From Massilia rhizosphaerae (lineage in GTDB: Bacteria; Pseudomonadota; Gammaproteobacteria; Burkholderiales; Burkholderiaceae_D): 64,000 nucleotides of DNA. Below, in pieces: positions 48,862 to 57,189 of this stretch (the stretch's first letter is position 1; each line of letters begins with the position of its first letter). Where the stretch lies: NCBI RefSeq assembly GCF_016093545.1, contig NZ_JADKYX010000017.1, positions 62,001 through 126,000 on the forward strand, written 5' to 3'. Below the pieces are notes generated by a model, which did no database searches, was not told the origin of the DNA, and was given only the letters and a program-made list of their open reading frames with translations. Both the position numbers and the translations under genes were made by a program.

Positions 48862-49074
48862 ATGTCCAAACCCGCCCGCTTCCTGACCTTCAAGTGCGCC
48901 AAATGCGCCAAGCCGGTCAAGGTCACGCTGCAGAAAGTGTCCGCCTGCTCGCACATCCAGCCCTACCAGGGCATCTGCGAGTGCGGCGAGATCAAGCGCC
49001 ACGCGACCGGCAATCCGGATGCCGTGAAATCCTACGTCGAGTCGAACGAACTCCACTGGCATCACCACCACTGA
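48862..49074 (+). CDS. Small Cys-rich protein with putative zinc ribbon
   Basis: The 70-residue protein has Cys pairs KCAKC (about residues 11-15) and CECG (about 38-41) plus a lone Cys-His pair (ACSH), which could bind one zinc. It ends HWHHHH. No family is recognised. A start at ATG 48862 is supported by a plausible spacing after sbcC (37 nt) and by clear coding character. It precedes the methyltransferase gene with 11 nt between them, so they may be co-transcribed. Confidence 0.75.
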   Translation: MSKPARFLTFKCAKCAKPVKVTLQKVSACSHIQPYQGICECGEIKRHATGNPDAVKSYVESNELHWHHHH

Positions 49075-49085
49075 TCGGAACGGCG

Positions 49086-50243
49086 ATGACGACTCCCGAC
49101 GGCGCGGCGCGCATCCACTGGATCGAACACGGCGAGGAACGCTCGGCGCACTGGCGCTCGGAAAGCGGCTGGCCGGCGCCCAGGAAGGTCGTGGCGGCCG
49201 ACGACACGATGAGCGCCGATACGGCCTGGCGCCTCGCGCTGGACGGCACTGCCCTCCTGTGGCGCGGCGATTTCCAGAATGCGCGCCAGCTGCTGCAGGC
49301 GCTCATGCGCCGCGTCGACCACAAAGGCCCGCGCGCCAAACGCGCCAAGGCCGGCAAGGCCGCGGCGTCGCTCACCGAACAATTCCACCGCCACCGCCTC
49401 GCGCAGCTGCAGCGCGCGCGTACGCTGGCGATGCTCCTGATCCCGTTCGATGCCGGCCACGCCATCCCGCTGCGCCGCGCGCCCGACGTGCGCGAAGCCT
49501 GCACGGAAGCGTACGGAGCGGCGGCGGAACCGTATGTCGCGTCGCTGCGCGAACTGCTGGGCGTCATCGGCGCGCACGAATGGCGGCGCAAGGGCGTGTT
49601 CATCCCGGCCCTGGACGAACGCATCCACCCTTGGTACGGCGTGTTCTCGCCCGTGCGGGGCGAATACGTCGAGCTCGTCGCGCAGGCGCCGTTGTCGACA
49701 AACGCCAAGCTGGCGTTCGACATCGGCGCCGGCACCGGGGTGCTGTCGGCCGTGCTCGCGCACCGCGGCCTGCAGGGCGTGCTCGCCTCCGACATGGACG
49801 AGCGCGCACTCGGCTGCGCGCGTGAGAACGTCGAGCGTCTCGGCCTCGGCGGGCAGGTCGAAGTCGTGCGCGCCGATCTCTATCCCGAGGGGCGCGCCGA
49901 CCTCGTCGTCTGCAATCCGCCCTGGCTGCCGGGCAAGCCCAGTTCCGCCATCGAATACGCCATCTACGATCCGGACAGCCGCATGCTCAAGGGCTTCCTC
50001 GCCGGCTTGAAGGACCATCTGCGCGACGGCGGCGAAGGTTGGCTCATCCTGTCCGACCTGGCCGAGCACCTGGGGCTGCGTTCGCGCGATCAATTGCTCG
50101 GCTGGATAAGCGATGCGGGCCTCGACGTCGCCGGCCGTCACGACATCCGTCCCACGCACGCCAAGGCCAGCGATCCCGACGATCCGCTCGCGGCGGCGCG
50201 CATGGCCGAGGTGACGTCGCTGTGGCGGCTGCGCCCCGCGTGA
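49086..50243 (+). CDS. Class I SAM-dependent methyltransferase with NPPW motif
   Basis: The 385-residue protein has a helical N-terminal region (about 1-150) and a Rossmann-type methyltransferase domain: FDIGAGTGVLSAVLA (SAM site, motif I), ASDMDERALGCARENVERLGL (motif II), and VVCNPPWLPG (motif IV, NPPW). The NPP(W/Y) motif is shared by PrmC/HemK-type glutamine and N6-adenine methylases, so the substrate is likely a protein side-chain amide or a base amine. The N-terminal domain is not recognised. It ends 84 nt before the initiator tRNA. Confidence 0.85.
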   Translation: MTTPDGAARIHWIEHGEERSAHWRSESGWPAPRKVVAADDTMSADTAWRLALDGTALLWRGDFQNARQLLQALMRRVDHKGPRAKRAKAGKAAASLTEQFHRHRLAQLQRARTLAMLLIPFDAGHAIPLRRAPDVREACTEAYGAAAEPYVASLRELLGVIGAHEWRRKGVFIPALDERIHPWYGVFSPVRGEYVELVAQAPLSTNAKLAFDIGAGTGVLSAVLAHRGLQGVLASDMDERALGCARENVERLGLGGQVEVVRADLYPEGRADLVVCNPPWLPGKPSSAIEYAIYDPDSRMLKGFLAGLKDHLRDGGEGWLILSDLAEHLGLRSRDQLLGWISDAGLDVAGRHDIRPTHAKASDPDDPLAAARMAEVTSLWRLRPA

Positions 50244-50286
50244 ACGCGGCGCCGGCACCGGCCGCGGGGAGGACAGTCAAGCCGAT

Positions 50287-50315
50287 TTGCGCTTCGGCGC
50301 CGATCCGGTTAAAAT
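50287..50315 (+). promoter_or_regulatory. Sigma-70 promoter of initiator tRNA
   Basis: TTGCGC (50287-50292) and TAAAAT (50310-50315) are separated by 17 nt. Transcription would start about 6-7 nt later, just before the tRNA body at 50328. Confidence 0.65.
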
Positions 50316-50327
50316 AGCGTTCTCAGA

Positions 50328-50404
50328 CGCGGGGTGGAGCAGTCTGGCAGCTCGTCGGGCTCATAACCCGAAGGTCACAGGTTCAAATCCTGTCCCCGCA
50401 ACCA
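50328..50404 (+). tRNA. Initiator tRNA-fMet (CAT)
   Basis: The 77-nt gene has encoded CCA, anticodon CAT in GGGCTCATAACCC, the three G-C pairs of the initiator anticodon stem, and an unpaired first base (C1 opposite A72), which marks a formyl-Met tRNA rather than an elongator. Confidence 0.97.
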
Positions 50405-50467
50405 AATACCGTAACAACAAGCCCGACTCTTGCAGCCGGGCTTTTGTTTTCTGGGCCAGCGCAGCGC

Positions 50468-50737
50468 ATGAGAGACAAGAAAGACAACGCGACCTTCGAC
50501 CTGCCCGGCTTCGAGCCGGCACCGCATGGCGATACCGCCGCTGTCTCCGCCGCCGTCGCACCCGATGCATCCGCCGTCCCGGCAGCCAAGCGCCCCCGCG
50601 CGCGGCGCACGGGGCAGAAACAGGAACAGTTGATGCTGCTGGACCTGGAAGGCACGGATGCGACCGGTCTGCCGGCCTGGAAACACGATCCGAATCTCGA
50701 CCTGACCGGCTTGCCCATCTGGGAGCCAGCGGCCTGA
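50468..50737 (+). CDS. Small hypothetical protein upstream of dbpA
   Basis: The 89-residue protein has no hydrophobic segment. Its composition suggests disorder, with an Arg-rich central part (AKRPRARRTGQKQEQLMLLD) and two related modules at the ends (FDLPGFEPA near residue 10; DLTGLPIWEPA at the end). The repeated D-L-x-G-x-x-x-W/F-E-P feature could be a docking motif. It is not recognised. It begins 64 nt after the tRNA and ends 54 nt before dbpA, so it may share its transcript. Confidence 0.55.
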   Translation: MRDKKDNATFDLPGFEPAPHGDTAAVSAAVAPDASAVPAAKRPRARRTGQKQEQLMLLDLEGTDATGLPAWKHDPNLDLTGLPIWEPAA

Positions 50738-50790
50738 GCGGCACGCCGCCCGTCGCGGCAAACCAACCGCCGCGCTGCGCGGCCGACGAC

Positions 50791-52203
50791 ATGTCCGACA
50801 CCGCCTTTTCCTCGCTGCCGCTGGCAGCCCCCTTCCTGGCCAACCTCGACCAGCTCGGCTACAAGCAGATGACGCCCGTGCAGGCCGCCACGCTGCCGCT
50901 CGCGCTCGAAGGCCGCGACCTGATCGCCCAGGCGAAGACGGGCAGCGGCAAGACGGCCGCGTTCGGCATCGGCATGCTGCTCAAGCTGAACCCGACGCTG
51001 TTCGCCGTGCAAGGACTCGTCATGTGTCCGACGCGCGAACTGGCCGACCAGGTCGCGCACGAACTGCGCCGGCTGGCGCGCGGCATCGGCAACGTCAAGG
51101 TCGTCGTGCTGACGGGCGGCATCTCGATGCGTCCGCAGATCGCGACACTCGAATTCGGCGCGCACATCGTCGTCGGCACGCCGGGCCGCATCCGCGATCA
51201 CCTGCAGCGCCGCACGCTCGACCTCGCGCGCCTGCGCACCCTCGTGCTGGACGAGGCCGACCGCATGACGGACATGGGGTTCTACGACGAGATCGCCGCG
51301 ATCGTGCGCGCCTGCCCCGCGCACCGCCAGACCCTGCTGTTCTCCGCAACGTATCCGGACGACATCCGCGCCGCCACCGCGCGCTTCCTTCGCGATCCGC
51401 TCGAGGTCGCGGTCGACACGGCGCATGCGCCGGCCCGCATCGAGCAGCGCTTCTACGAGATCGGCTTCGACGGCCGCATCGACGCCGTGGCCCGGCTGCT
51501 GCGGCACCACCGCCCCGGCTCCGCGATCGCGTTCTGCAACACGAAGGCGCGCTGCCGCGAAGTGGCCGACGCCCTGCGCGAGCTCGGCTTTTCGGCGCTG
51601 GCGCTGTACGGCGAGATGGAACAGCGCGACCGCGACGAGACGCTCGTGCGCTTTGCCAACCGCAGTTGCGCGGTACTCGTCGCGACCGACGTGGCGGCGC
51701 GCGGCATCGACATCGCCGGGCTGGAAGCCGTCATCAACGTCGACGTGTCCAAGGACCCGGAAGTGCACGTGCACCGCGTCGGCCGGACGGGACGCGCGGG
51801 CGCGACGGGACTGGCGCTGTCGCTGTGCGCGCCGAACGAAAAGCGCTGGGTCCGGCTGATCGAGGAGGCGCAGGGTTTCACGGCCGAGTGGCATGCCCTC
51901 GCCGAGCTCACGGTCGACGACGACGCACCGGCCGAACCGGCGCCGATGGTCACGCTGTGCGTGTCCGGCGGCAAGAAGGACAAGCTGCGCCCCGGCGACC
52001 TGCTCGGCGCGCTGACGGGCGACGCGGGCCTGACGAAGGAACAGGTCGGCAAGATCCACATCTTCGAATTCGTCAGCTACGTCGCGCTCGACCGCGGCGT
52101 CGCGCAGCAGGCGTTCGCGCGGCTGAACGGCGGCAATCCGCTGGGTCCGGACTTCGGCGCCTTCAAGGGCCGCAACTTCAAGATGCGTTTCATCGAGGAC
52201 TGA
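50791..52203 (+). CDS. dbpA: ATP-dependent RNA helicase DbpA
   Basis: DbpA is a DEAD-box helicase stimulated by hairpin 92 of 23S rRNA and acts in 50S subunit assembly. The 470-residue protein has the Q-motif (GYKQMTPVQAATLP), AKTGSGKTAAF (Walker A), PTRELADQV, DEADRMTDMGF, FSATYP and HRVGRTGRAG. The C-terminal 75 residues (VTLCVSGGKKDKLRPGDLLGALTGDAGL to NFKMRFIED) form the DbpA-specific RNA-binding domain, which separates it from RhlE and SrmB. Start ATG 50791 gives a family-typical length; the open frame to the left is shadow. Confidence 0.95.
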   Translation: MSDTAFSSLPLAAPFLANLDQLGYKQMTPVQAATLPLALEGRDLIAQAKTGSGKTAAFGIGMLLKLNPTLFAVQGLVMCPTRELADQVAHELRRLARGIGNVKVVVLTGGISMRPQIATLEFGAHIVVGTPGRIRDHLQRRTLDLARLRTLVLDEADRMTDMGFYDEIAAIVRACPAHRQTLLFSATYPDDIRAATARFLRDPLEVAVDTAHAPARIEQRFYEIGFDGRIDAVARLLRHHRPGSAIAFCNTKARCREVADALRELGFSALALYGEMEQRDRDETLVRFANRSCAVLVATDVAARGIDIAGLEAVINVDVSKDPEVHVHRVGRTGRAGATGLALSLCAPNEKRWVRLIEEAQGFTAEWHALAELTVDDDAPAEPAPMVTLCVSGGKKDKLRPGDLLGALTGDAGLTKEQVGKIHIFEFVSYVALDRGVAQQAFARLNGGNPLGPDFGAFKGRNFKMRFIED

Positions 52204-52314
52204 GCGCGGCGCCGCCAAATGTAACATTTGTAACAGGCGCGCACGGTTGAGCAGAGCGCGGGGCATGGGTCCTGCAAATCTGGCATGATTTTGCCAAGCC
52301 CATGCCTTAGCAAA

Positions 52315-53520
52315 ATGACCAGCCTAACTTCCATCGGACCGGACCAGCAGCACCTCGAAGGCCGCACCGTCAGGGACATCGTCGAATACAGTCCCGAACA
52401 GGTCAACGAAGTCTGGTGCCGCAAGATCTTCCGCCAGATCCTGCAGTCGCTCGAACTGCAGTACGCCATGCACATGCCGCATCGCGCCATCACGCCCGAC
52501 ACGATCGTGTTCCACGACAACGGCGAGCCGCTGCTGATCCCCTCCGACGTCGGCCCGCCCGACGCGCACGAAGCCGAGGACCTGAATGCGCTGGCACGCA
52601 TCGTCCACTACGCCATCACGCGCGAACTCGCCCCCACCGGTCCGCTGGAAGGCCGCGCGGAAGGCTACAGCGAATCGCTCGTCAAGGCGGTGGACCGCTG
52701 CATGGATCCCGATCCGGCGCGCCGTCCGCACAGCATCGGGGAGTTGCGCGACCTGCTGGGCATCGTCCCGCTCGGCCCGCCCGTCGGCGCCGCCGTGGCG
52801 TCGCACATGACGCCGCCACCGCACGACGTCGAGCCGCGGCCCGTGGTGGCCGCCCCACGCCACGCCGAGGTCGACGTCGGCGCGGATCCGCCGCCGTTCA
52901 TGGAGACCGCCGAACGGCCGCGCCGGGCCTTCGGCCTCAGCCGCTGGCAACGGTGGGCCGTCGCGGCGGGCGGCGGCGCCGTCCTCGTCGCGCTGGCGCT
53001 CGCCATGTTCGCCGAGATGCGCGATTCCGGCTCGTTCGACCACATCGTCCTGACCTTGCCGCAGCAGGGCGACGGGACGCGCGCCGGCCAGGACATGGCG
53101 CCCACGTCCTCGGGCCAGACGGGCGGCGCGGCGGCCGGCACGACGGACAGCAGCGCAGCCTATGCCACGCCGGAGCCGGCCCTGCCCGCCGCCGGCACAT
53201 CCACGGAAACGGCCGCGCCCGCGCCTGCCGCCGGCGCGCAAGACCACCCGGCAACGGCCGGCCGCCTGCCGGGCGTCGTCGTGACGCCGAACGGCAATCT
53301 GTACAAGCTGCAGATCCAGCCGTGGGGCGTCGTGTACGTGGACGGCGTCGACCGTGGCGTCAGCCCGCCCGTCAAGCGCCTCACGCTGACGCCGGGCCGC
53401 CACGCGATCCGCGTGACAAACCCGAACTTCCACGACCGCATGCTCGAGGTCGACACGGCGAGCGGCGACGGCGTGATCACCGTCGACTTCAACAACGAAC
53501 CCCGCGCCGAACCCCGATGA
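52315..53520 (+). CDS. Membrane-anchored pseudokinase with PEGA domain
   Basis: The 401-residue protein begins directly in the C-lobe of a Ser/Thr kinase fold. The catalytic loop reads HRAITPDTIVF (56-66), where active kinases have HRDxKxxN, so the catalytic Asp, Lys and Asn are all replaced; DFG is DVG (78-80). No glycine loop or VAIK lysine is present. Helices up to residue ~150 end with DPDPARRPHS, the C-lobe PxxRP motif. A Pro-rich linker, a membrane helix (about 214-234), an Ala/Thr/Pro-rich linker and a PEGA domain (330-392: WGVVYVDGVDRGVSPP, LTLTPGRHAIRV) follow. It probably signals or scaffolds across the inner membrane. Stop overlaps the next start. Confidence 0.82.
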   Translation: MTSLTSIGPDQQHLEGRTVRDIVEYSPEQVNEVWCRKIFRQILQSLELQYAMHMPHRAITPDTIVFHDNGEPLLIPSDVGPPDAHEAEDLNALARIVHYAITRELAPTGPLEGRAEGYSESLVKAVDRCMDPDPARRPHSIGELRDLLGIVPLGPPVGAAVASHMTPPPHDVEPRPVVAAPRHAEVDVGADPPPFMETAERPRRAFGLSRWQRWAVAAGGGAVLVALALAMFAEMRDSGSFDHIVLTLPQQGDGTRAGQDMAPTSSGQTGGAAAGTTDSSAAYATPEPALPAAGTSTETAAPAPAAGAQDHPATAGRLPGVVVTPNGNLYKLQIQPWGVVYVDGVDRGVSPPVKRLTLTPGRHAIRVTNPNFHDRMLEVDTASGDGVITVDFNNEPRAEPR

Positions 53521-53534
53521 CCGTCCGGAGACCG

Positions 53535-54053
53535 ATGAATATCCAGCGCCCCGCCCGTCCCCTCGTCCACGTCGCGCTGCTGGCCGTCACGGCCGCGCTG
53601 CTCGGCGGTTGCGCCAACTTTCCCCTGTTCGACAGGAAACCGGCACGCAATCCCAACCACCCCAAGGCAGTGACGGCGGTGGAGCGGGAAGCGCCGCCGC
53701 CACGCGAAGCGCCGCCGCGGCCCAGGGAAAGGCCGCACGAACGCGAGGAAACGCCCGCGCCCAACGCGGGCCTGCAGGAAGGCATCCGGCTGTACAACGA
53801 CGGCGACTTCAACGGCGCGATCCGGCGCCTGTCCGCGCGCGACGTCAACAACGGCCCGCTCGCCACGCGCCTGACGGCGTTGAAATACCTGGCGTTCAGC
53901 TATTGCGTGACGTCGCGGCCGGGTCCGTGCCGCCAGGCATTCGATCGGGCGCTGCGCCTCGATCCGTCGTTCGACCTGGCGCCGGGCGAACACGGCCACC
54001 CGCTGTGGGGCCCCGTCTTCACCAAGGCCAAGCAGGCGGCCGCGGCGCGCTGA
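53535..54053 (+). CDS. Lipoprotein coupled to the pseudokinase
   Basis: The 172-residue protein has a lipoprotein signal (VALLAVTAALLGGC, lipobox LGGC at about residues 24-27), then a Pro/Arg/Glu-rich linker (about 50-80) and a helical TPR-like region (LQEGIRLYNDGDFNGAIRRLS, ALKYLAFSYCVTSRPGPCRQAFDRALRLDPSFDLAPGE in parts). GGAG at 53527-53530 favours the ATG at 53535; an earlier ATG at 53517 overlaps the pseudokinase stop. The pair is probably one functional unit in the envelope. Confidence 0.8.
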   Translation: MNIQRPARPLVHVALLAVTAALLGGCANFPLFDRKPARNPNHPKAVTAVEREAPPPREAPPRPRERPHEREETPAPNAGLQEGIRLYNDGDFNGAIRRLSARDVNNGPLATRLTALKYLAFSYCVTSRPGPCRQAFDRALRLDPSFDLAPGEHGHPLWGPVFTKAKQAAAAR

Positions 54054-54079
54054 CGCCACTGCGTCCCCGCCGCCTTCCC

Positions 54080-55489
54080 ATGAGCACCCTGCCCGCCCAC
54101 TGCGACCGCCCGCTGGCGGACAGCACGCCGGCGCGCGGCCACGCCGCCCATCCGAACCTCGTGCTGGCCACGTCGATCCTGGCCAGCAGCCTCGCGTTCA
54201 TCGACGGCTCCGTCGTCAACGTCGGCCTGGCCGCCATCGGCCGCGACCTGGGCGGCGCGGGCGCGGACCTGTCGTGGGTGGTGAGCGGCTACCTCCTTCC
54301 GCTGAGCTCGTTGCTGCTGCTGGGCGGGGCCGCCGGCGACCGCTACGGCCGGCGCCGCATCCTGCTCGCCGGCATCGCCGCGTTCGCCCTGGCGTCGCTG
54401 CTGTGCGCGTGGGCGCCGCGCTTGTGGCTGCTCGTCGGCGGACGCGTGCTGCAAGGCGTGGGCGCCGCGCTGCTGTTGCCGAACAGCCTCGCCATCCTCG
54501 GCGCCACCTTCACCGGCAAGGCGCGCGGCAAGGCGATCGGGATCTGGGCCGCGGCCGGCGCCGCCGCGGGCGCCGTCGGGCCGCTGCTCGGCGGCTGGTT
54601 GATCGACACCGTCGGCTGGCGCGCCGTCTTTTACATCAACCTGCCGATCGCGGCGCTGGCGATTCTTCTCGGCTGGCGCTACGTCAACGTGCCGCCCGGC
54701 GACAAGCCGGTGGCGCTCGATCCGTCCGGCGCCCTGCTGGCCAGCATCGGCCTCGGCTGCCTGACGTGGGGCCTCGCCGCCGCCTCGGCCGACAAGGGCG
54801 TGACGCCGGCGGCGAGCGTGGCGATAGCGGCCGGCGTCGCCGTCCTGCTCGCCTTCCTGTGGTTCGAACGGCGCGCCGGCGACGCGGCGATGCTGCCCCT
54901 GAAGTTATTTGGCTCGAGCAGCTTTTCCGGCCTGAACCTGATGACCTTCCTGCTGTACGGGGCGCTGGGCGCGCTGATGCTGCTCGTGCCCTATGTGCTG
55001 ATCCAGGCTCTGCAATACTCGGCGAAACAGGCCGGCGCCGCGCTGCTGCCGTTTCCCATCGTGCTGGCGATCGGTTCGCCGCTGATGGGCAAGCTGGCCG
55101 GCAGCCACGGATCGCGCCTGCCGCTGTCCATCGGGGCGCTGATCGTGGCCGGCGGCTTCCTGCTGGGCACGCGCATCGGCGCGGGCAGCTATGCGACGCA
55201 CGTGCTGCCCGCAATCCTCGTCATCGCCGCCGGTATGGCGTGCGTGGCGGCGCCGCTGACGACGGCCGTGCTGTCGTCCGTCGACGGCAGCCATACGGGC
55301 ATCGCGTCCGGCTTCAACAGCGCGGTAGCGCGGGGCGGCGGGCTGATCGCGACGGCGCTGCTGGGCGTCGTGCTGACGGCGCAAGGCCGCGCGCTGCTGG
55401 CGCCGTTCCACGCGGCGATGGTCGTGTGCGCCGCCGCCGCGTTGGCGTCGTCCGTATGCGCCTTCGTCTGGGTCAGGGGCGAACGTTGA
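54080..55489 (+). CDS. MFS transporter, DHA2-type drug/proton antiporter
   Basis: The 469-residue protein has about 14 hydrophobic segments. Motif D1 (LAFIDGSVVNVGLAAIGRDLG), motif A (GDRYGRRRILLAG), motif B (LLVGGRVLQGVGAALLLPNSLAIL) and motif C (GAVGPLLGGWLIDTVGWRAVFYINLPI) are present, typical of the EmrB/QacA group that exports toxic compounds with proton uptake. The substrate is unknown. It follows the lipoprotein gene with 26 nt between them. Its last 17 nt overlap the convergent amidase gene. Confidence 0.9.
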   Translation: MSTLPAHCDRPLADSTPARGHAAHPNLVLATSILASSLAFIDGSVVNVGLAAIGRDLGGAGADLSWVVSGYLLPLSSLLLLGGAAGDRYGRRRILLAGIAAFALASLLCAWAPRLWLLVGGRVLQGVGAALLLPNSLAILGATFTGKARGKAIGIWAAAGAAAGAVGPLLGGWLIDTVGWRAVFYINLPIAALAILLGWRYVNVPPGDKPVALDPSGALLASIGLGCLTWGLAAASADKGVTPAASVAIAAGVAVLLAFLWFERRAGDAAMLPLKLFGSSSFSGLNLMTFLLYGALGALMLLVPYVLIQALQYSAKQAGAALLPFPIVLAIGSPLMGKLAGSHGSRLPLSIGALIVAGGFLLGTRIGAGSYATHVLPAILVIAAGMACVAAPLTTAVLSSVDGSHTGIASGFNSAVARGGGLIATALLGVVLTAQGRALLAPFHAAMVVCAAAALASSVCAFVWVRGER

Positions 55490-57056
55490 CCGACGCGGGA
55501 TACGTCGGCGGCCGGCGCCGCTGGCTCGCCTGCTCGTACGCATAGGCCATCGCGACCAGGGCCGCGTCGCTCCACGCGCCGCCGACGAACGACAGGCCGA
55601 CGGGCAGGCCGTGCACCTGGCCGGCCGGAACCGTCACGTGCGGGTAGCCGGCCACGGCCGCGGGCGACGAAAAGCCGGGACCGTCGTGGTCACCGTTGAT
55701 GTAGTCGGTCAGCCAGCCCGTGCCGCCCGTCGGCGCGACGAGCGCGTCGAGTTTTTCGTCGCGCAGGATCCGGTCGATGCCTTCGTCGCGGCTGTAGCGG
55801 TGGTTGTTGGCGAGCGCGGTCCGGTAGGCCGCGGCATCGAGGCCCGGCTTGGCCTGCGCGGCGATCAGGTGCTCCTGGCCGAAGTGCCGCAATTCCTGTG
55901 CGGCGTGCTTGTCGTTGAACGCGATCAGGTCGGCCATCGTCCGGATAGCCGCATGCGGCGCGTAGGCGGCCAAGTACGCTTCCAGGTCGGGCCGGAATTC
56001 GGACAGCAGGACTTCCAGTTCGCTGTCGCCGTATTTGTCGACATTGGGCACCTGCACGTCGACGAGCGTCGCGCCTTGCGCCGCGAGGATGGCCAGCTCG
56101 GCGCCGATGACGGCGTCGACGGCCGGGTTATTTCCGAAGAAATTACGCGCCACGCCGATGCGCCGGCCGCGCAAGCCGTCCGCCCGCAAGGCCGCCGCGA
56201 AATCGGCCGGCCTGCCCGGCGCGGCGTTCGTCGCGGCATCGTCCGGATCAGATCCCGCGATGGCGGCAAGCAGCAGCGCGGCGTCGGCGACGGAGCGCGT
56301 CATCGGGCCGGCCGTGTCCTGCGAATGGGCGATCGGAATGACGCCGCTGCGGCTGACGAGTCCCAGCGTGGGCTTGATGCCGACGACGCCGCAGATCGAC
56401 GCCGGCGACACGATCGAGCCGTCCGTCTCCGTGCCGATGGCGAGCGTGGCGAGCGCGGCCGCCATCGCGGCGGCCGAGCCGGAACTGGAACCGCTCGTGT
56501 TGCGGTCCAGCGCATACGGATTGCGCGTCTGGCCGCCGCGGCCGCTCCAGCCGCTGACGGAATGCGTCGACCGCATGTTCGCCCATTCCGACAGATTCGT
56601 CTTGCCGAGGATGACGGCCCCGGCCGCGCGCAGGCGCGCCGCGACGAAAGAATCCCGCGCCGCGCGCACGCCCTCCAGCGCCAGCGAGCCGGCGCTCGTG
56701 CTCATCCGGTCGCCCGTCGCGATATTGTCTTTCAGCAGGACGGGAATGCCGTGCAGCGGGCCACGCACCTTGCCCTCGGCGCGTTCATGGTCGAGGTCGG
56801 CGGCAATCGTGAGGGCGTCAGGGTTCAGTTCGATGACGGCGTTCAGGCGCGGCCCGGCCTTGTCGACGGCTGCGATGCGCGCCAGGTAGCGCTGCACGAG
56901 CGCCTTCGACGTCAGCTTGCCGGTTTCCATCAGTGCCTGCTGCTCGCGCACGCCGGCGTCCAGAATGGCGTCGGGTTCCTTGGCATGCACTGCGGTCGTC
57001 ATGCCGGCCGCGGCGCCGGCGGCGAGTCCCAGTCGAACGAAATCCCTGCGATCCAT
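55473..57056 (-). CDS. Tat-exported amidase signature family enzyme
   Basis: The 527-residue protein starts with a twin-arginine signal (MDRRDFVRLGLAAGAAAGM). The amidase triad is present: Lys in VLLKDNIATGD, cis-Ser in NTSGSSSGSAAAMAA, and the nucleophile Ser in TETDGSIVSPASICG. It would hydrolyse an amide in the periplasm; substrates of such enzymes range from aryl amides to peptides, and none can be named here. ATG 57056 is chosen because the Tat motif follows it directly. The neighbouring MFS exporter is convergent, so a joint role is not implied by operon structure. Confidence 0.9.
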   Translation of the reverse strand: MDRRDFVRLGLAAGAAAGMTTAVHAKEPDAILDAGVREQQALMETGKLTSKALVQRYLARIAAVDKAGPRLNAVIELNPDALTIAADLDHERAEGKVRGPLHGIPVLLKDNIATGDRMSTSAGSLALEGVRAARDSFVAARLRAAGAVILGKTNLSEWANMRSTHSVSGWSGRGGQTRNPYALDRNTSGSSSGSAAAMAAALATLAIGTETDGSIVSPASICGVVGIKPTLGLVSRSGVIPIAHSQDTAGPMTRSVADAALLLAAIAGSDPDDAATNAAPGRPADFAAALRADGLRGRRIGVARNFFGNNPAVDAVIGAELAILAAQGATLVDVQVPNVDKYGDSELEVLLSEFRPDLEAYLAAYAPHAAIRTMADLIAFNDKHAAQELRHFGQEHLIAAQAKPGLDAAAYRTALANNHRYSRDEGIDRILRDEKLDALVAPTGGTGWLTDYINGDHDGPGFSSPAAVAGYPHVTVPAGQVHGLPVGLSFVGGAWSDAALVAMAYAYEQASQRRRPPTYPASVNVRP

Positions 57057-57147
57057 GTGCCCTCCCCAAGAATGCTTCAGAATAACAGCAATCTTGCAGA
57101 TGTGACATGTACGCATGTCTCAAGCGCGCGTGCCGCGGCGACGCAAG

Positions 57148-57176
57148 AAACGCCGGCAGCTGTGCCGGCGTTTTGC
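57148..57176 (-). terminator. Hairpin terminator after the fibro-slime gene
   Basis: A 10-bp stem (AACGCCGGCA / TGCCGGCGTT on the minus strand, 57150-57173) is followed by TTCTTG. On the plus strand it is followed by TTTT, so it may work both ways. It lies 14 nt after the stop of the leftward PEP-CTERM gene. Confidence 0.65.
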
Positions 57177-57189
57177 GCTTGGCAACCGG

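Noticed and set aside
52290-52306. Sigma-54 promoter-like TGGCATGATTTTGCC before the pseudokinase gene
   Set aside because: The GG and GC dinucleotides are 9 nt apart instead of the strict 10, so it should not be used by sigma-54.
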